Source: a virus
Strand: one strand, 5' to 3'
Length of the DNA: 41,618 nucleotides
Virus record (IMG/VR): IMGVR_UViG_3300032180_000019
Location: 1 to 41,618 of that record
Shown here in pieces: positions 6,342 through 13,388 of the stretch. How positions within the stretch are numbered: the first letter of the stretch is position 1; each line of letters begins with the position of its first letter. Position numbers and translations under genes: made by a program. Below the pieces are notes generated by a model. It saw only the letters and a list, made by a program, of their open reading frames with translations. It searched no databases and had not been told where the DNA came from.

Positions 6342-6467
6342 CATGAACATGCCTTTTCCACTTTCCCGAGATATATTCAAGCGAAATACTGGCACAAAGA
6401 GATGCCAGCATGGAGGTTTGCCCGAGAGGAGAAAGAAGGCCGGGGAAAATCAGAGAAGGGGGAATAA

Positions 6468-6668
6468 ATGCTCTGGGCACTCATCTTTTCTTTAAGCGCA
6501 GGACACACTCATAATGACACAGGGGGTAGGCCGCACCCCATCATTGTCCAAGGTATCTACGAATCACAGGAAGAGTGCGAGGACATGAGCCGGCGGGCGA
6601 AAGAAGCTTTCAACGTCGACGTCGTCGACGCATACTGCATGCCGACGGAAAGGGATAGAGCAAAATAA
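6468..6668 (+). CDS. 66-aa small protein, possibly exported
   Basis: ATG 6468 with aagggggaa 6-7 bases upstream. The first 11 residues (MLWALIFSLSA) are hydrophobic like a short signal peptide. A compact region with two cysteines (EECEDM, DAYCMP) that could form a disulfide follows. YESQEECEDMSRRAK is reminiscent of small phage and proteobacterial secreted proteins. Function unknown. Confidence 0.6.
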   Translation: MLWALIFSLSAGHTHNDTGGRPHPIIVQGIYESQEECEDMSRRAKEAFNVDVVDAYCMPTERDRAK

Positions 6669-6669
6669 T

Positions 6670-6698
6670 TTGACGAACCAAAAAATATGTTCAACTAT
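6670..6698 (+). promoter_or_regulatory. Weak sigma70-like promoter
   Basis: TTGACG at 6670-6675, with an AT-rich stretch and poor -10 candidates (aactat 6693-6698 or tatttt 6696-6701). It lies in the AT-rich 60-bp gap before the gene at 6731. Confidence 0.3.
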
Positions 6699-6716
6699 TT
6701 TCTGATCTAAATCAGT

Positions 6717-6733
6717 AAAGGGGGCGTCAAATG
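6717..6733 (+). promoter_or_regulatory. Ribosome site aaagggggcgtcaaatg
   Basis: 17 bases identical to 11,404-11,420 and near-identical to 1490-1506. Decides the ATG at 6731. Confidence 0.55.
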
Positions 6734-7090
6734 ATCAAAAAGCTAAAGCTGGGCCAAACAAGACGCATTGATGAAGCAAGAGCGAAGGCTATTCTGTCCG
6801 GCCTTACCACCTTCCGAAACATGGCGATGCAAACGCTTGTCGAAGAAATTCTGCGGAACATAAAAGATGGGCACAAATACTTTATCATTCCCCCTCTTAC
6901 TGAAGTCGGAACTGAGCTGTTGCCGGTGGATCAGAAGGCTTTGGCCACACAGATAAACTTCATGTTTAAGAGAAAGTCCATCGATGCCAGGATTCGGTAC
7001 TCGTCTGAAGAAAAAGGTTTCATCGGGACGCCAGTGAAGCTGTATGAAACAGTCTTCGGGACATTTGAAAGGAAGAACGGGAAGGCCTGA
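6731..7090 (+). CDS. 119-aa hypothetical protein
   Basis: Start fixed by the strong gggggcg site. The basic N-terminal third (KKLKLGQTRRIDEARAKAI) is followed by mixed alpha/beta sequence and KRKSIDARIRYSSEEKGF. It could bind nucleic acid, but no named fold is recognised. TGATG overlap with the next gene suggests the two products work together. Confidence 0.65.
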   Translation: MIKKLKLGQTRRIDEARAKAILSGLTTFRNMAMQTLVEEILRNIKDGHKYFIIPPLTEVGTELLPVDQKALATQINFMFKRKSIDARIRYSSEEKGFIGTPVKLYETVFGTFERKNGKA

Positions 7091-7860
7091 TGCTTATCGA
7101 CGGGGTGACAGTTCTCATCGAAAAAGGCAGATGGGTCAAAGAAGACCTGCTTTTTCGGAACGATCTATTTCCCTTGGTTTTGGATAAGCTGTCTCTTCTT
7201 ATTCGGGAACCGGACTATGGACGCTTCTCGCAGGCGGGCCGCTTCCGAAAGATCAAGCGGATTGAGCTGCACGACGGGCTACGCCTTTATTTGAAGCTGT
7301 ATCCGACGGCCAGGATCTTAACGATCCTGGCCGCTGTTTCATTGAGTCAGGTCAAGCACGGAGAGGGGGCGGGATCAATCGATCCCTCCCTTTTTGCTTT
7401 CCTCAAGAAGCACGACGAAGAGTTCCTGGCGGAACGGTTCGTCGACTTCCAGTTGCCGAAGCCGAAGGAAAAGCTCGCGCCGGCACTAGAAGAAAAACCG
7501 CTGAGCAGGATTCGTGTCCTCACCGAAGAAGAAGCGATCCGGCTCCTGGACGCCACACGGCCAGAAAAAGGACGCGGCAGCACTTTCCACCTTGACCCGT
7601 TTTGCGAGGACGCGGCCAAGAAAGTGGAGTCCTCCGGCGGGTACCGGGTTATTGTTGATCTTCCAGCGGGTGTCCAGTTGTGGGAGAGAGAAAAGATTAT
7701 GACTCTCCAGCGGGCCATCACGAAGACGCTGACGTTTTTTGGCCTGTCCGGATCGGTGCGCTACGACGACATTTCGCAAAAGATATTGGTTGTGCCGAAA
7801 GACAAGATTGATGTATATTGTTTTGGCTCTCGTGGGAAGCGGCCGCAATTAGCGGCATAG
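7090..7860 (+). CDS. 256-aa hypothetical protein, last gene before a terminator
   Basis: ATG overlaps the previous stop (TGATG). Two regions: residues 1-110 are mixed with many charged residues; 150-256 contain a Gly/Pro linker, SSGGYRVIVDLPAGVQLWER and KTLTFFGLSGSVRYDDISQK, which looks like an alpha/beta domain. No Walker or nuclease motifs. Size and place would fit a replication or regulatory factor, but I cannot assign one. Confidence 0.65.
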   Translation: MLIDGVTVLIEKGRWVKEDLLFRNDLFPLVLDKLSLLIREPDYGRFSQAGRFRKIKRIELHDGLRLYLKLYPTARILTILAAVSLSQVKHGEGAGSIDPSLFAFLKKHDEEFLAERFVDFQLPKPKEKLAPALEEKPLSRIRVLTEEEAIRLLDATRPEKGRGSTFHLDPFCEDAAKKVESSGGYRVIVDLPAGVQLWEREKIMTLQRAITKTLTFFGLSGSVRYDDISQKILVVPKDKIDVYCFGSRGKRPQLAA

Positions 7861-7903
7861 GGCAGCGGGCTTCGGGCGCGGGCACCGAAGATGGTATTGG
7901 GGG

Positions 7904-7937
7904 AAAGGGGCCGGGACAACACATCCCGGCCCCTTTT
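7904..7937. terminator. Bidirectional intrinsic terminator
   Basis: Perfect stem aaaggggccggga (7904-7916) / tcccggccccttt (7924-7936), 7-nt loop, T-run on the plus strand and A-run giving U's on the minus strand. It lies between convergent genes ending at 7860 and 7936. Confidence 0.9.
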
Positions 7938-8187
7938 ACTTTTCCAGGTAGATCTCCCACCGCCGCACCACGACTTTTCCGTCGAGGTCATGCCGCTTGA
8001 TCTGACGCCACACTGCTGACCGCAAGAGCCTCACCCGCTCCCTCTTCACGCCCTCCACCTTCCTGGCTTCCCCTGGCTGCATCTCCTTGAGCTTCGCCAA
8101 GATCCACGCTACCTGACGGTCCCGATACAGCTTGGGAATGTCCCACGGATCGAGGTTGATGAGCTTCAAGTCCTCGTTATCGATCAT
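7936..8187 (-). CDS. 83-aa basic protein, divergent from the excisionase-like gene; possible regulator
   Basis: Start ATG at 8187 with aaggggg 6 bases upstream. The longer frame upstream is only the shadow of the opposite gene. Arg/Lys-rich middle (RKVEGVKRERVRLLRSAVWR) and a short GKVVVRRWEIYLEK end that resembles the wing of small phage DNA-binding proteins. It is the only leftward gene within the early region and reads away from a region packed with GGCGCA repeats. Repressor is a plausible inference, not shown. Confidence 0.6.
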   Translation of the reverse strand: MIDNEDLKLINLDPWDIPKLYRDRQVAWILAKLKEMQPGEARKVEGVKRERVRLLRSAVWRQIKRHDLDGKVVVRRWEIYLEK

Positions 8188-8198
8188 TCCAGCCCCCT

Positions 8199-8246
8199 TG
8201 GCGCAAACGCCAGCAAACGGCGCATCTGGCGCATACGGCGCAAACG
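8199..8246. promoter_or_regulatory. Operator-like repeat cluster incl. GCAAACGCCAGCAAA
   Basis: Two ggcgcaaacg copies (8200-8209, 8237-8246) and two ggcgcat copies (8219, 8228) are packed in 48 bp. The 15-mer GCAAAC-GC-CAGCAAA (8203-8217) recurs next to the integrase and upstream of TerS. It sits between two divergent genes. Confidence 0.65.
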
Positions 8247-8268
8247 TGTAAAAAGATAGTAAAGGGCC

Positions 8269-8297
8269 TTGACAGGCCGCTTGCGGTTCACTACACT
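8269..8297 (+). promoter_or_regulatory. Sigma70-like promoter TTGACA-17-TACACT
   Basis: Consensus -35 TTGACA (8269-8274), exact 17-bp spacer, TACACT -10 (8292-8297). It reads toward the gene at 8374, and the operator-like cluster lies just upstream. Confidence 0.7.
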
Positions 8298-8373
8298 TGC
8301 CGCGTTCCAAATAGTAACTAATGAAATTGAGTTTATTGATTTCCGACGGAAAAGTCAATTTTGAGGAGTATTG

Positions 8374-8622
8374 ATGACTATCGACTGCGAGCCGTCGCCG
8401 TACCTCACGACGAAAGAGGTCTGCTTTCTGCTGCGCGTGTCGCGGGACACGCTTCGTCGCCGGATGATCGCCGGGAAGCTCACGGCCATCAACTGGGTGG
8501 ACTTCTTCAACGACGGGAAACTCCGCGCCACGCGCGAGTCCGTCGAAGCCTTCATCCAGGACAGACATTCCGAGACCAAAAAGGTGTATGCCAAGCCGCT
8601 GAAAAAGTCAAGGAGATTGTGA
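8374..8622 (+). CDS. Excisionase-like helix-turn-helix protein
   Basis: 82 aa. ATG 8374 with gaggag 7 bases upstream; TTG 8371 is less likely. YLTTKEVCFLLRVSRDTLRR is a MerR/excisionase-type helix-turn-helix at residues ~10-32. A wing-like segment and LRATRESVEAFI, the usual DNA-binding excisionase ending, follow. Could control excision or the genetic switch. The promoter at 8269 lies directly upstream. TGATG overlap with the following gene. Confidence 0.75.
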   Translation: MTIDCEPSPYLTTKEVCFLLRVSRDTLRRRMIAGKLTAINWVDFFNDGKLRATRESVEAFIQDRHSETKKVYAKPLKKSRRL

Positions 8623-8819
8623 TGGAGAACATCCGGACGCGGGCATTGCGATCTATTCCATACTTCGCCGGCAAGGTCAGGGCAGACTTTCGAGACCTTT
8701 ACCGCGTCTTGGCTTCTCAGACAGCTTCCGAGGAAGACCTGGCTTTTATTGAGAGAGGGATTCTGGCGCGCCGGGAACGGTTGAAGGTCAGAGAGCCCAA
8801 GGCCAGAGATGGGAGATGA
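8622..8819 (+). CDS. 65-aa basic hypothetical protein
   Basis: ATG 8622 overlaps the preceding TGA, with aggag at 8611-8615. Arg-rich (MENIRTRALRSIPYFAGKVR) and helical (SEEDLAFIERGILARRERL). No recognised domain. Part of the recombination operon by position. Confidence 0.6.
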   Translation: MENIRTRALRSIPYFAGKVRADFRDLYRVLASQTASEEDLAFIERGILARRERLKVREPKARDGR

Positions 8820-9021
8820 CTGCTGGGAGGCGATGTGGCGACAAAGGCTGCTTGACGCTCTGGCCAAGCTCCCGACGGAGCCTACACCGGAAGCCGAACC
8901 GGAAGAAGAGATTGACCCAGATTTTTACTGTGACGTCTGCGACAGTTCTTACTGCACCTGCGAAAAGGAGAAACCATGGCACTTGAAGCCAAAAAGCCCA
9001 CCGCCTCCGAAGACAAGCTGA
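8809..9021 (+). CDS. 70-aa acidic zinc-finger-like protein
   Basis: Starts inside the previous gene's end. A Glu/Pro-rich linker (PTEPTPEAEPEEEIDPD) precedes a compact Cys cluster CDVCDSSYCTC that could hold zinc. The last 15 codons overlap the ATPase gene. The ribosome site is poor, so expression is less certain. Confidence 0.5.
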   Translation: MGDDCWEAMWRQRLLDALAKLPTEPTPEAEPEEEIDPDFYCDVCDSSYCTCEKEKPWHLKPKSPPPPKTS

Positions 9022-9884
9022 AGATGTTCGTCTACGGGGACAAAGGCGTCGGGAAAACTCTCGCCGTCGCTCAGTTCCCGAACGCCTACTTGCTGGACCT
9101 GGAGAAGGGCAGCAAGCGGTACCACAAGACCCTGAACAACAAGGGCACGGTGGTTCTCCAGACCACGTCCTTCGACAAGGTGGTCGAGCAAATCAAGTCC
9201 CTCATGAGCACCAAGCACGACTACCGGACCCTCATCATCGATCCCATCACCGTGGCGTACCAAGACCTCCAGGACAAGTGGAACCGGCTTTTCGAGCGCC
9301 ACGCCAAGACCCAGAAGGAGCAGGAGCTTCAGGACTTCGGCCCGCGCTACTGGGGCAAGGTGAAAGGCGAGACGCGCCGTCTACGCCGGCTCCTGACGGA
9401 CCTCGACATGAACGTCATCATCACCGCGCACCAGAAAGACCTCTACGGTGAGAACATGACGAAACTGGGCGTCACCTTCGACAGTGACGTCAAAGACGGC
9501 TACTTCTTCGACTTCATATTTCGTCTTGAAAAACGCGGAGACAAACGTTTCGCCGTCACCGAGAAAAAGCGGGAGGACCTGGGCACCCAGATCTTCCCGG
9601 CGGAGTTCGAGTGGTCGTATGAGAACTTCTGCAACTTCTACGGGAAGGACATCGTGGAGCGTGCCAGCACGCCGGTCCCCATGGCGTCCGCCGTCCAGGT
9701 AGCTGAGATCGAAAGGCTCTTGGCCATCATCAAGGTCTCTCCGGACGAAATCGAGAAGTGGCTAGAGAAGGCGGACGCGGACACCGTTGCCGACCTGCCG
9801 GAAGACCGCGCCACGAAGATGATCTCTTTCCTGCGCGGGAAGCTGGACACTGTGAAGGGTGATCTTTTGGAGGCCAAAAAATGA
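8976..9884 (+). CDS. Sak4-like RecA-fold ATPase / single-strand annealing recombinase
   Basis: 302 aa. Walker A GDKGVGKT at residues 21-28 and Walker B TLIIDPI near 85-92, then an Arg-rich switch (KGETRRLRRLLTDLDMNVII) and TAHQKD as sensor. The C-terminal ~60 residues (VAEIERLLAIIKV, EIEKWLEKADADTVADLP) form the helical tail often seen in phage Sak4 proteins. These proteins pair single strands together with a phage SSB. The next gene encodes an SSB-like protein, overlapping by ATGA, as expected for this pair. Likely supports recombination-dependent replication and repair. Confidence 0.88.
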   Translation: MALEAKKPTASEDKLKMFVYGDKGVGKTLAVAQFPNAYLLDLEKGSKRYHKTLNNKGTVVLQTTSFDKVVEQIKSLMSTKHDYRTLIIDPITVAYQDLQDKWNRLFERHAKTQKEQELQDFGPRYWGKVKGETRRLRRLLTDLDMNVIITAHQKDLYGENMTKLGVTFDSDVKDGYFFDFIFRLEKRGDKRFAVTEKKREDLGTQIFPAEFEWSYENFCNFYGKDIVERASTPVPMASAVQVAEIERLLAIIKVSPDEIEKWLEKADADTVADLPEDRATKMISFLRGKLDTVKGDLLEAKK

Positions 9885-10318
9885 GCGGCCGATACAATTC
9901 TGGAGGCGCTGTGCCCGACGACGGAATTCCGAAACCCATTCCGGCCGGCGAATATGTCATGGAGATCGTTAAAGCCGTCGTCGGCAAATCCAAGACGAGC
10001 GGGCACGATATGGTGACGGTCACAGCGTCGCCCATCGACGGAGAATACAAAGGCCGGAAGGTGCGGATGTTCGTGATCTTCTATCCGACGGGCCACAAGA
10101 ACATCGGGCTGACCCTCCACTTCCTGAAGACCATCGGGGAGCCCTACGATGGAGAGTTCGACTGGGACGAGACCCGTTGGACCGGCAGGATGTTTATCGC
10201 CAACATAGGCATTGAAATTTTCAATGGCGAGGCACAGAATAACGTCCGCCGCATCAGGCCGGTGGAAGAGGGCGCGCGGTCCGTGTCCCCGGCGCAAGAA
10301 GAAGAGGTGCCCTTCTAA
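9881..10318 (+). CDS. SSB-like protein (DUF669-type)
   Basis: 145 aa, ATGA overlap with the Sak4-like gene. Beta-rich core (IPAGEYVMEIVKAVVGKSK, YKGRKVRMFVIFY) consistent with an OB-type fold. The acidic C-terminus ends EEEVPF, like the SSB tip (DDDIPF) that recruits partners. Phage DUF669 proteins with this layout act as single-strand binding partners of Sak4/RecT-type recombinases. Confidence 0.8.
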   Translation: MSGRYNSGGAVPDDGIPKPIPAGEYVMEIVKAVVGKSKTSGHDMVTVTASPIDGEYKGRKVRMFVIFYPTGHKNIGLTLHFLKTIGEPYDGEFDWDETRWTGRMFIANIGIEIFNGEAQNNVRRIRPVEEGARSVSPAQEEEVPF

Positions 10319-10509
10319 TGAGCGAATGGCACGTAACAGAATGCGACTGGTGCAAGAAAAAAGAGTCGTCTTATACTCCCGACGGGTGGATCGAAATAAA
10401 AAAGGGACGTGTTTTTGATCCATGGACCGATTTCAAAAACAAGCATTTCTGTAAAACAGAGTGCCTTGCTGAGTTTATTCACAGCCTTACCAAAGGAGTG
10501 GTTGTCTGA
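10318..10509 (+). CDS. 63-aa zinc-finger protein
   Basis: Coupled start (TAATG). CDWC near the N-terminus and FCKTEC about 35 residues later form a four-Cys treble-clef-like site. Small zinc proteins of this sort follow recombination genes in many phages; role unknown. Confidence 0.65.
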   Translation: MSEWHVTECDWCKKKESSYTPDGWIEIKKGRVFDPWTDFKNKHFCKTECLAEFIHSLTKGVVV

Positions 10510-10712
10510 TGGACGAAAAGCTTTTTTGCAGCAAGTGCGGGTATAGGATCTGGCGGTACAGCGACAGCAGGCCGAGGGTGGATAACTACTTCCAGGACAG
10601 GCATTTCAACTGCGGGGCAGCTCTGGGGGCGAAACCTCCTCAAAAGGACGGCAAGCCCGACCTTTCTTACCGAGAAAGAAAGGAATCTGTTTCACAGGAG
10701 ATTCCGAAATGA
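10509..10712 (+). CDS. 67-aa zinc-ribbon-like protein
   Basis: Starts by TGATG overlap. CSKC at residues 7-10 and a later Cys (HFNCGAAL) plus His could form a zinc site; the C-terminal half is polar. Overlaps the next ATG by ATGA. Unknown function. Confidence 0.6.
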   Translation: MDEKLFCSKCGYRIWRYSDSRPRVDNYFQDRHFNCGAALGAKPPQKDGKPDLSYRERKESVSQEIPK

Positions 10713-11398
10713 ACGAGTTCGATCTGAGCGAATTGGTGAAAGACTGTGCACCTCTGGGAACGGCGGAAAAGCCGAAATATCACGCTTTGGAAAAAATGAG
10801 AGAACTTCAAGAGCTTGGGCTGGATTGGGTCGCCAAGCAGATGCGGGATAAGGTCCTCCTGGCCGAAAAGCTGGAGTGCGTCGCCAAGGAGAAGTATCTG
10901 GTCATCACGCCGGCCAAGATCCAGACGTTTCTGAACAGGAAGGCGAAGGAGTATAACGACACACTGAACCAAATGGCTTATCGTCAGCAGGTGTCTTTTT
11001 CTTTGGGAGGCTTACAGGGTGTATTTGGATCATTACAAGGTCAAACCGATCCTCTGGGGTGGGTCACCAGCCAGCCCATTAGAACGTCGTCATTTCAACA
11101 AACAATAGACGGACGTCAGTTCTACGCCTTCACGCAGGACATGCTTTCTCCGAAGGCCGACGGTGTCTCCGGGTTCATGTGGGCGGAGGTCCCGGTGAAA
11201 GACTACCAGGCCATCCCGCCGGAGCATGCCCTGAAAGCTCTCAAAGCCGCCCGCGAGAAGGAGATCTTCGACGATTTCACCATCGCGTCGGTGACGAAGA
11301 TGAAGGACCCGCTTCTGCTAGGGCGGCTGAATGGGACGGAAGACCGGTTCTTCCTCGCGCAGTGGGGGGATGATATATCTCTGGACGATGTAATTTAA
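10709..11398 (+). CDS. 229-aa hypothetical protein
   Basis: Coupled to the preceding gene. The N-terminal 90 residues are helical and charged. The middle is Gly/Gln/Ser-rich (FSLGGLQGVFGSLQGQ). The C-terminal half is alpha/beta, with FMWAEVPVKDYQAIPPEHAL and an acidic end. It could partner the recombination proteins. No domain recognised. Confidence 0.65.
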   Translation: MNEFDLSELVKDCAPLGTAEKPKYHALEKMRELQELGLDWVAKQMRDKVLLAEKLECVAKEKYLVITPAKIQTFLNRKAKEYNDTLNQMAYRQQVSFSLGGLQGVFGSLQGQTDPLGWVTSQPIRTSSFQQTIDGRQFYAFTQDMLSPKADGVSGFMWAEVPVKDYQAIPPEHALKALKAAREKEIFDDFTIASVTKMKDPLLLGRLNGTEDRFFLAQWGDDISLDDVI

Positions 11399-11403
11399 AG
11401 TGA

Positions 11404-11420
11404 AAAGGGGGCGTCAAATG
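11404..11420 (+). promoter_or_regulatory. Ribosome site aaagggggcgtcaaatg
   Basis: Exact 17-base match to 6717-6733. Decides ATG 11,418 over the in-frame GTG at 11,400. Confidence 0.6.
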
Positions 11421-12218
11421 GATGATGAAGCAAAGACAGCATTAATGAGGATCGCCGCCATTGTGGTTGGCGTTGTTGTGCTCATTTTGTTCATGGGCTC
11501 TTGGTATGTCGTGAACCCCGGAGAGGTCGCCGTGACGTTCAGCCGGGTCTCTGGGAACACGGCTTCCTCGCCACAGGGGCTGCACCTCAAGACGCCTCTT
11601 CTGACGGGTGTCGAGAAGTTCGACGTGAAGACCCAGCGCGTGGACATCAAGTCGGAATCCGCGTCGAAGGACCTTCAGAAGGTGGACGTCGACGTGGTCC
11701 TGAACTACCACCTGGCCTATGACAAGGTCAACGAGCTGTATGTGAAGGTGGGGCCGGACTATCCGGCAAAAGTCATCGAGCCGGCCGTTCACGAGGCGGT
11801 GAAGGCTTCCGCCGCGCAGCTCCCGGTGGAAGAAATCATCGTCAAGCGTGAAACCCTGCGCTCAAACATAGAGAGCATGCTGACAGCCAGGTTGGCGAGC
11901 TACAATATCACCCTGGAGTCCGTCAACCTGGTGGACATCACCTTCGACCCGGAGTTCAACAAGGTCGTCGAGGAAAAACAGGTCGAAGAACAGCGAATCA
12001 AGACGGCCCAGTATCAGCGGATGCAGGCCGAGGAAAAGAAAAAGCAGACGATCTTGGAAGCTGAGGCGGAGGCGGAAAAACAACGGCTCATGAAAATGAC
12101 CGTGACCAAGGACATCATTGCGCTGGAGTGGATCAAAAAATGGGATGGGAAACTTCCTGTGACGTCCTTGGGCGATAAGTCGGTGATCATGGTCCAGCCG
12201 AAGGATTCTGGGCAATGA
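11418..12218 (+). CDS. SPFH/prohibitin-family membrane protein
   Basis: 266 aa. An N-terminal TM helix at residues ~9-31 (IAAIVVGVVVLILFMGSWYV) is followed by VNPGEVAVTFSRVSG, the start of an SPFH (band 7) domain to about residue 170. A long charged coiled coil (EEKQVEEQRIKTAQYQRMQA, EKKKQTILEAEAEAEKQRL) completes the HflC/prohibitin layout. Cellular members form membrane rings that hold proteases such as FtsH; HflKC affects lambda's lysogeny choice. In a phage it may change membrane proteolysis or block superinfection (inference). It is directly coupled to the prepilin mimic. Confidence 0.9.
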   Translation: MDDEAKTALMRIAAIVVGVVVLILFMGSWYVVNPGEVAVTFSRVSGNTASSPQGLHLKTPLLTGVEKFDVKTQRVDIKSESASKDLQKVDVDVVLNYHLAYDKVNELYVKVGPDYPAKVIEPAVHEAVKASAAQLPVEEIIVKRETLRSNIESMLTARLASYNITLESVNLVDITFDPEFNKVVEEKQVEEQRIKTAQYQRMQAEEKKKQTILEAEAEAEKQRLMKMTVTKDIIALEWIKKWDGKLPVTSLGDKSVIMVQPKDSGQ

Positions 12219-12301
12219 GGAAGAAAGGATTCACGCTGATCGAACTGATGATAGTGATCGCTATCATAGGCATAAAAGATAAATATGCCATTCAGCACTA
12301 A
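12215..12301 (+). CDS. 28-aa prepilin mimic (type III signal sequence only)
   Basis: The ATG overlaps the SPFH stop (ATGA), with aagga about 10 bases upstream. Sequence: basic RKKG, then FTLIELMIVIAIIGI, then IKDKYAIQH. That is an almost perfect type IV prepilin leader: cleavage expected between Gly5 and Phe6, with the invariant Glu at +5 of the mature end, but no pilin body. Prepilin peptidase (PilD) would probably process it and the short helix could enter or jam pilus/T2SS assembly. Reading frame, overlap and motif agree. Function as pilus interference or superinfection exclusion is inference. Confidence 0.75.
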   Translation: MRKKGFTLIELMIVIAIIGIKDKYAIQH

Positions 12302-12311
12302 AGGAGACCAA

Positions 12312-12530
12312 ATGAAAGACAGCATCAAGCAGTTGAAGAAGGACCTGAAGGTCCAGTTGCGCGCCGTGGCGCTCATCCAGTCGGCCATCGCCAAGCTGAG
12401 CGGCGCGAAGACGCGCAAGCGTCGGAAGGCCAAGGCGGAGAAAGCCGTCGAAGCCGAAGAGCCGAAGAAAGAAGCTCGCAAACGCGGGCGCCCGGCCAAG
12501 ACCGAACAGGCCGTTGCAGTCGCGGCCTAA
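12312..12530 (+). CDS. Lys/Ala-rich AT-hook-like protein
   Basis: 72 aa. ATG 12,312 has aaggag 5 bases upstream. Helical N-terminal half (KQLKKDLKVQLRAVALIQSA), then low-complexity Lys/Ala/Glu and one KRGRPAK motif, which matches the AT-hook core RGRP. Probably a small nucleoid-like DNA-binding protein, similar to histone H1-like tails seen in phages and bacteria. Function otherwise unknown. Confidence 0.65.
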   Translation: MKDSIKQLKKDLKVQLRAVALIQSAIAKLSGAKTRKRRKAKAEKAVEAEEPKKEARKRGRPAKTEQAVAVAA

Positions 12531-12539
12531 AAAGGCTAA

Positions 12540-12562
12540 TTTGGTCCACTCGGAAGACCAAA
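12540..12562. other. Intergenic hairpin
   Basis: Perfect 7-bp arms tttggtc/gaccaaa with a 9-nt loop in the 75-bp gap. No U-run, so more likely an RNA control or processing element than a terminator. Confidence 0.35.
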
Positions 12563-12605
12563 CGTGGGGCGCGTATACGACACCACGCGCAAAACGGGAG
12601 AGAAC

Positions 12606-12842
12606 ATGACACCGACGGAAGAAGACATCAAAAAGGCGGAGCTGGCCAGATTGGGTGAAGCTGCTGAAAAAATCCTCGGCGGAAAGCCATGGTTCAAAAT
12701 CATTCTTTCTGTCGATGGCTACGTTGTCGAGTCTTTTGGCATCCCTGTGGAAGTCATGCCTCTCATGTTCATCACTTTGGCGCGGTCCATTTCCAACGAG
12801 TCCACGAAAGTTGTACGCGTGGACAAAGAAAAGATCAATTAG
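12606..12842 (+). CDS. 78-aa hypothetical protein, end of early unit
   Basis: ATG 12,606 follows gggaga. Helical N-terminus, then FKIILSVDGYVVESFGIPVE and a helix, an alpha/beta pattern without motifs. Ends 8 bases inside the opposing late gene (12,835), so early and late transcripts collide here with no obvious terminator. Confidence 0.6.
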   Translation: MTPTEEDIKKAELARLGEAAEKILGGKPWFKIILSVDGYVVESFGIPVEVMPLMFITLARSISNESTKVVRVDKEKIN

Positions 12843-13146
12843 CCAAGGCGCGCTTCACCAATTCTACTGCGTCGCCTGATTTGATGTGTGAGCCCGTCAC
12901 ACGAAAGACCTTCCAGCCGGCCAGCGTGGCGTTGTTGTATTTATCGCAATCTGAGATGAAATGCTGTCCCCGGTTGTGCGCCCCATTGGTCCAGATCCCG
13001 CCTTCCACTTCCAGCGCGACCTTTTGTTGAGGCCAACAGAAATCGAACCGCCAGCGGCGTTCGGGATGAAACCGGTATTCCAGAACAGCCGCCGGCAGTC
13101 CGTAGGCCCTGATCTGGAAGTCTAGTTCTTGTTCTAGGCCCGACAT
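12835..13146 (-). CDS. Vsr/VRR-like PD-(D/E)XK endonuclease
   Basis: 103 aa. RRWRFDFCWPQQKVALEVEG gives the FDF...E.EG core of a small restriction-endonuclease-like fold, followed by KYNNATLAGWKVFRVT, the usual end strand (W.V.Rv.). Such phage nucleases resemble DUF559/VRR-NUC proteins and may act on packaging, recombination or host DNA. Last gene of the late operon; starts by TAATG overlap with the holin-like gene. Confidence 0.78.
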   Translation of the reverse strand: MSGLEQELDFQIRAYGLPAAVLEYRFHPERRWRFDFCWPQQKVALEVEGGIWTNGAHNRGQHFISDCDKYNNATLAGWKVFRVTGSHIKSGDAVELVKRALAN

Positions 13147-13388
13147 TACGCCTGGGGCGTGGCGCTGGTGTCGTGGCCAGCGGCCCAGAGGCCAAGGGCG
13201 GTTAGGATTTCATACACCACCGGCGGAATCGTCACAGGATACCCAATCGACGCGGCGATGGACGGCACGGCCGGAAGAATGGCCGCGATGATGGCGATGA
13301 CCTTGGCTTTGGATACGTGCCACTTCTGGAGATCCGCGTCCAGATATTTGCCGATGAACTTGACCAGCAGACTCTCGAAGAATCCCAT
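13146..13388 (-). CDS. Holin-like membrane protein
   Basis: 80 aa from ATG 13,388 (ggaggt 7-8 bases upstream); upstream frame is the shadow of the peptidase gene. Hydrophobic helices at about residues 31-52 (AKVIAIIAAILPAVPSIAAS) and 57-72 (VYEILTALGLWAAG). The basic/amphipathic N-terminus and its place directly after the cell-wall peptidase support a holin role. No specific holin family can be named. Confidence 0.65.
   Translation of the reverse strand: MGFFESLLVKFIGKYLDADLQKWHVSKAKVIAIIAAILPAVPSIAASIGYPVTIPPVVYEILTALGLWAAGHDTSATPQA

Noticed and set aside
6343-6495. 50-aa basic ORF in the gap before 6468
   Set aside because: No ribosome site and overlaps the better start at 6468.
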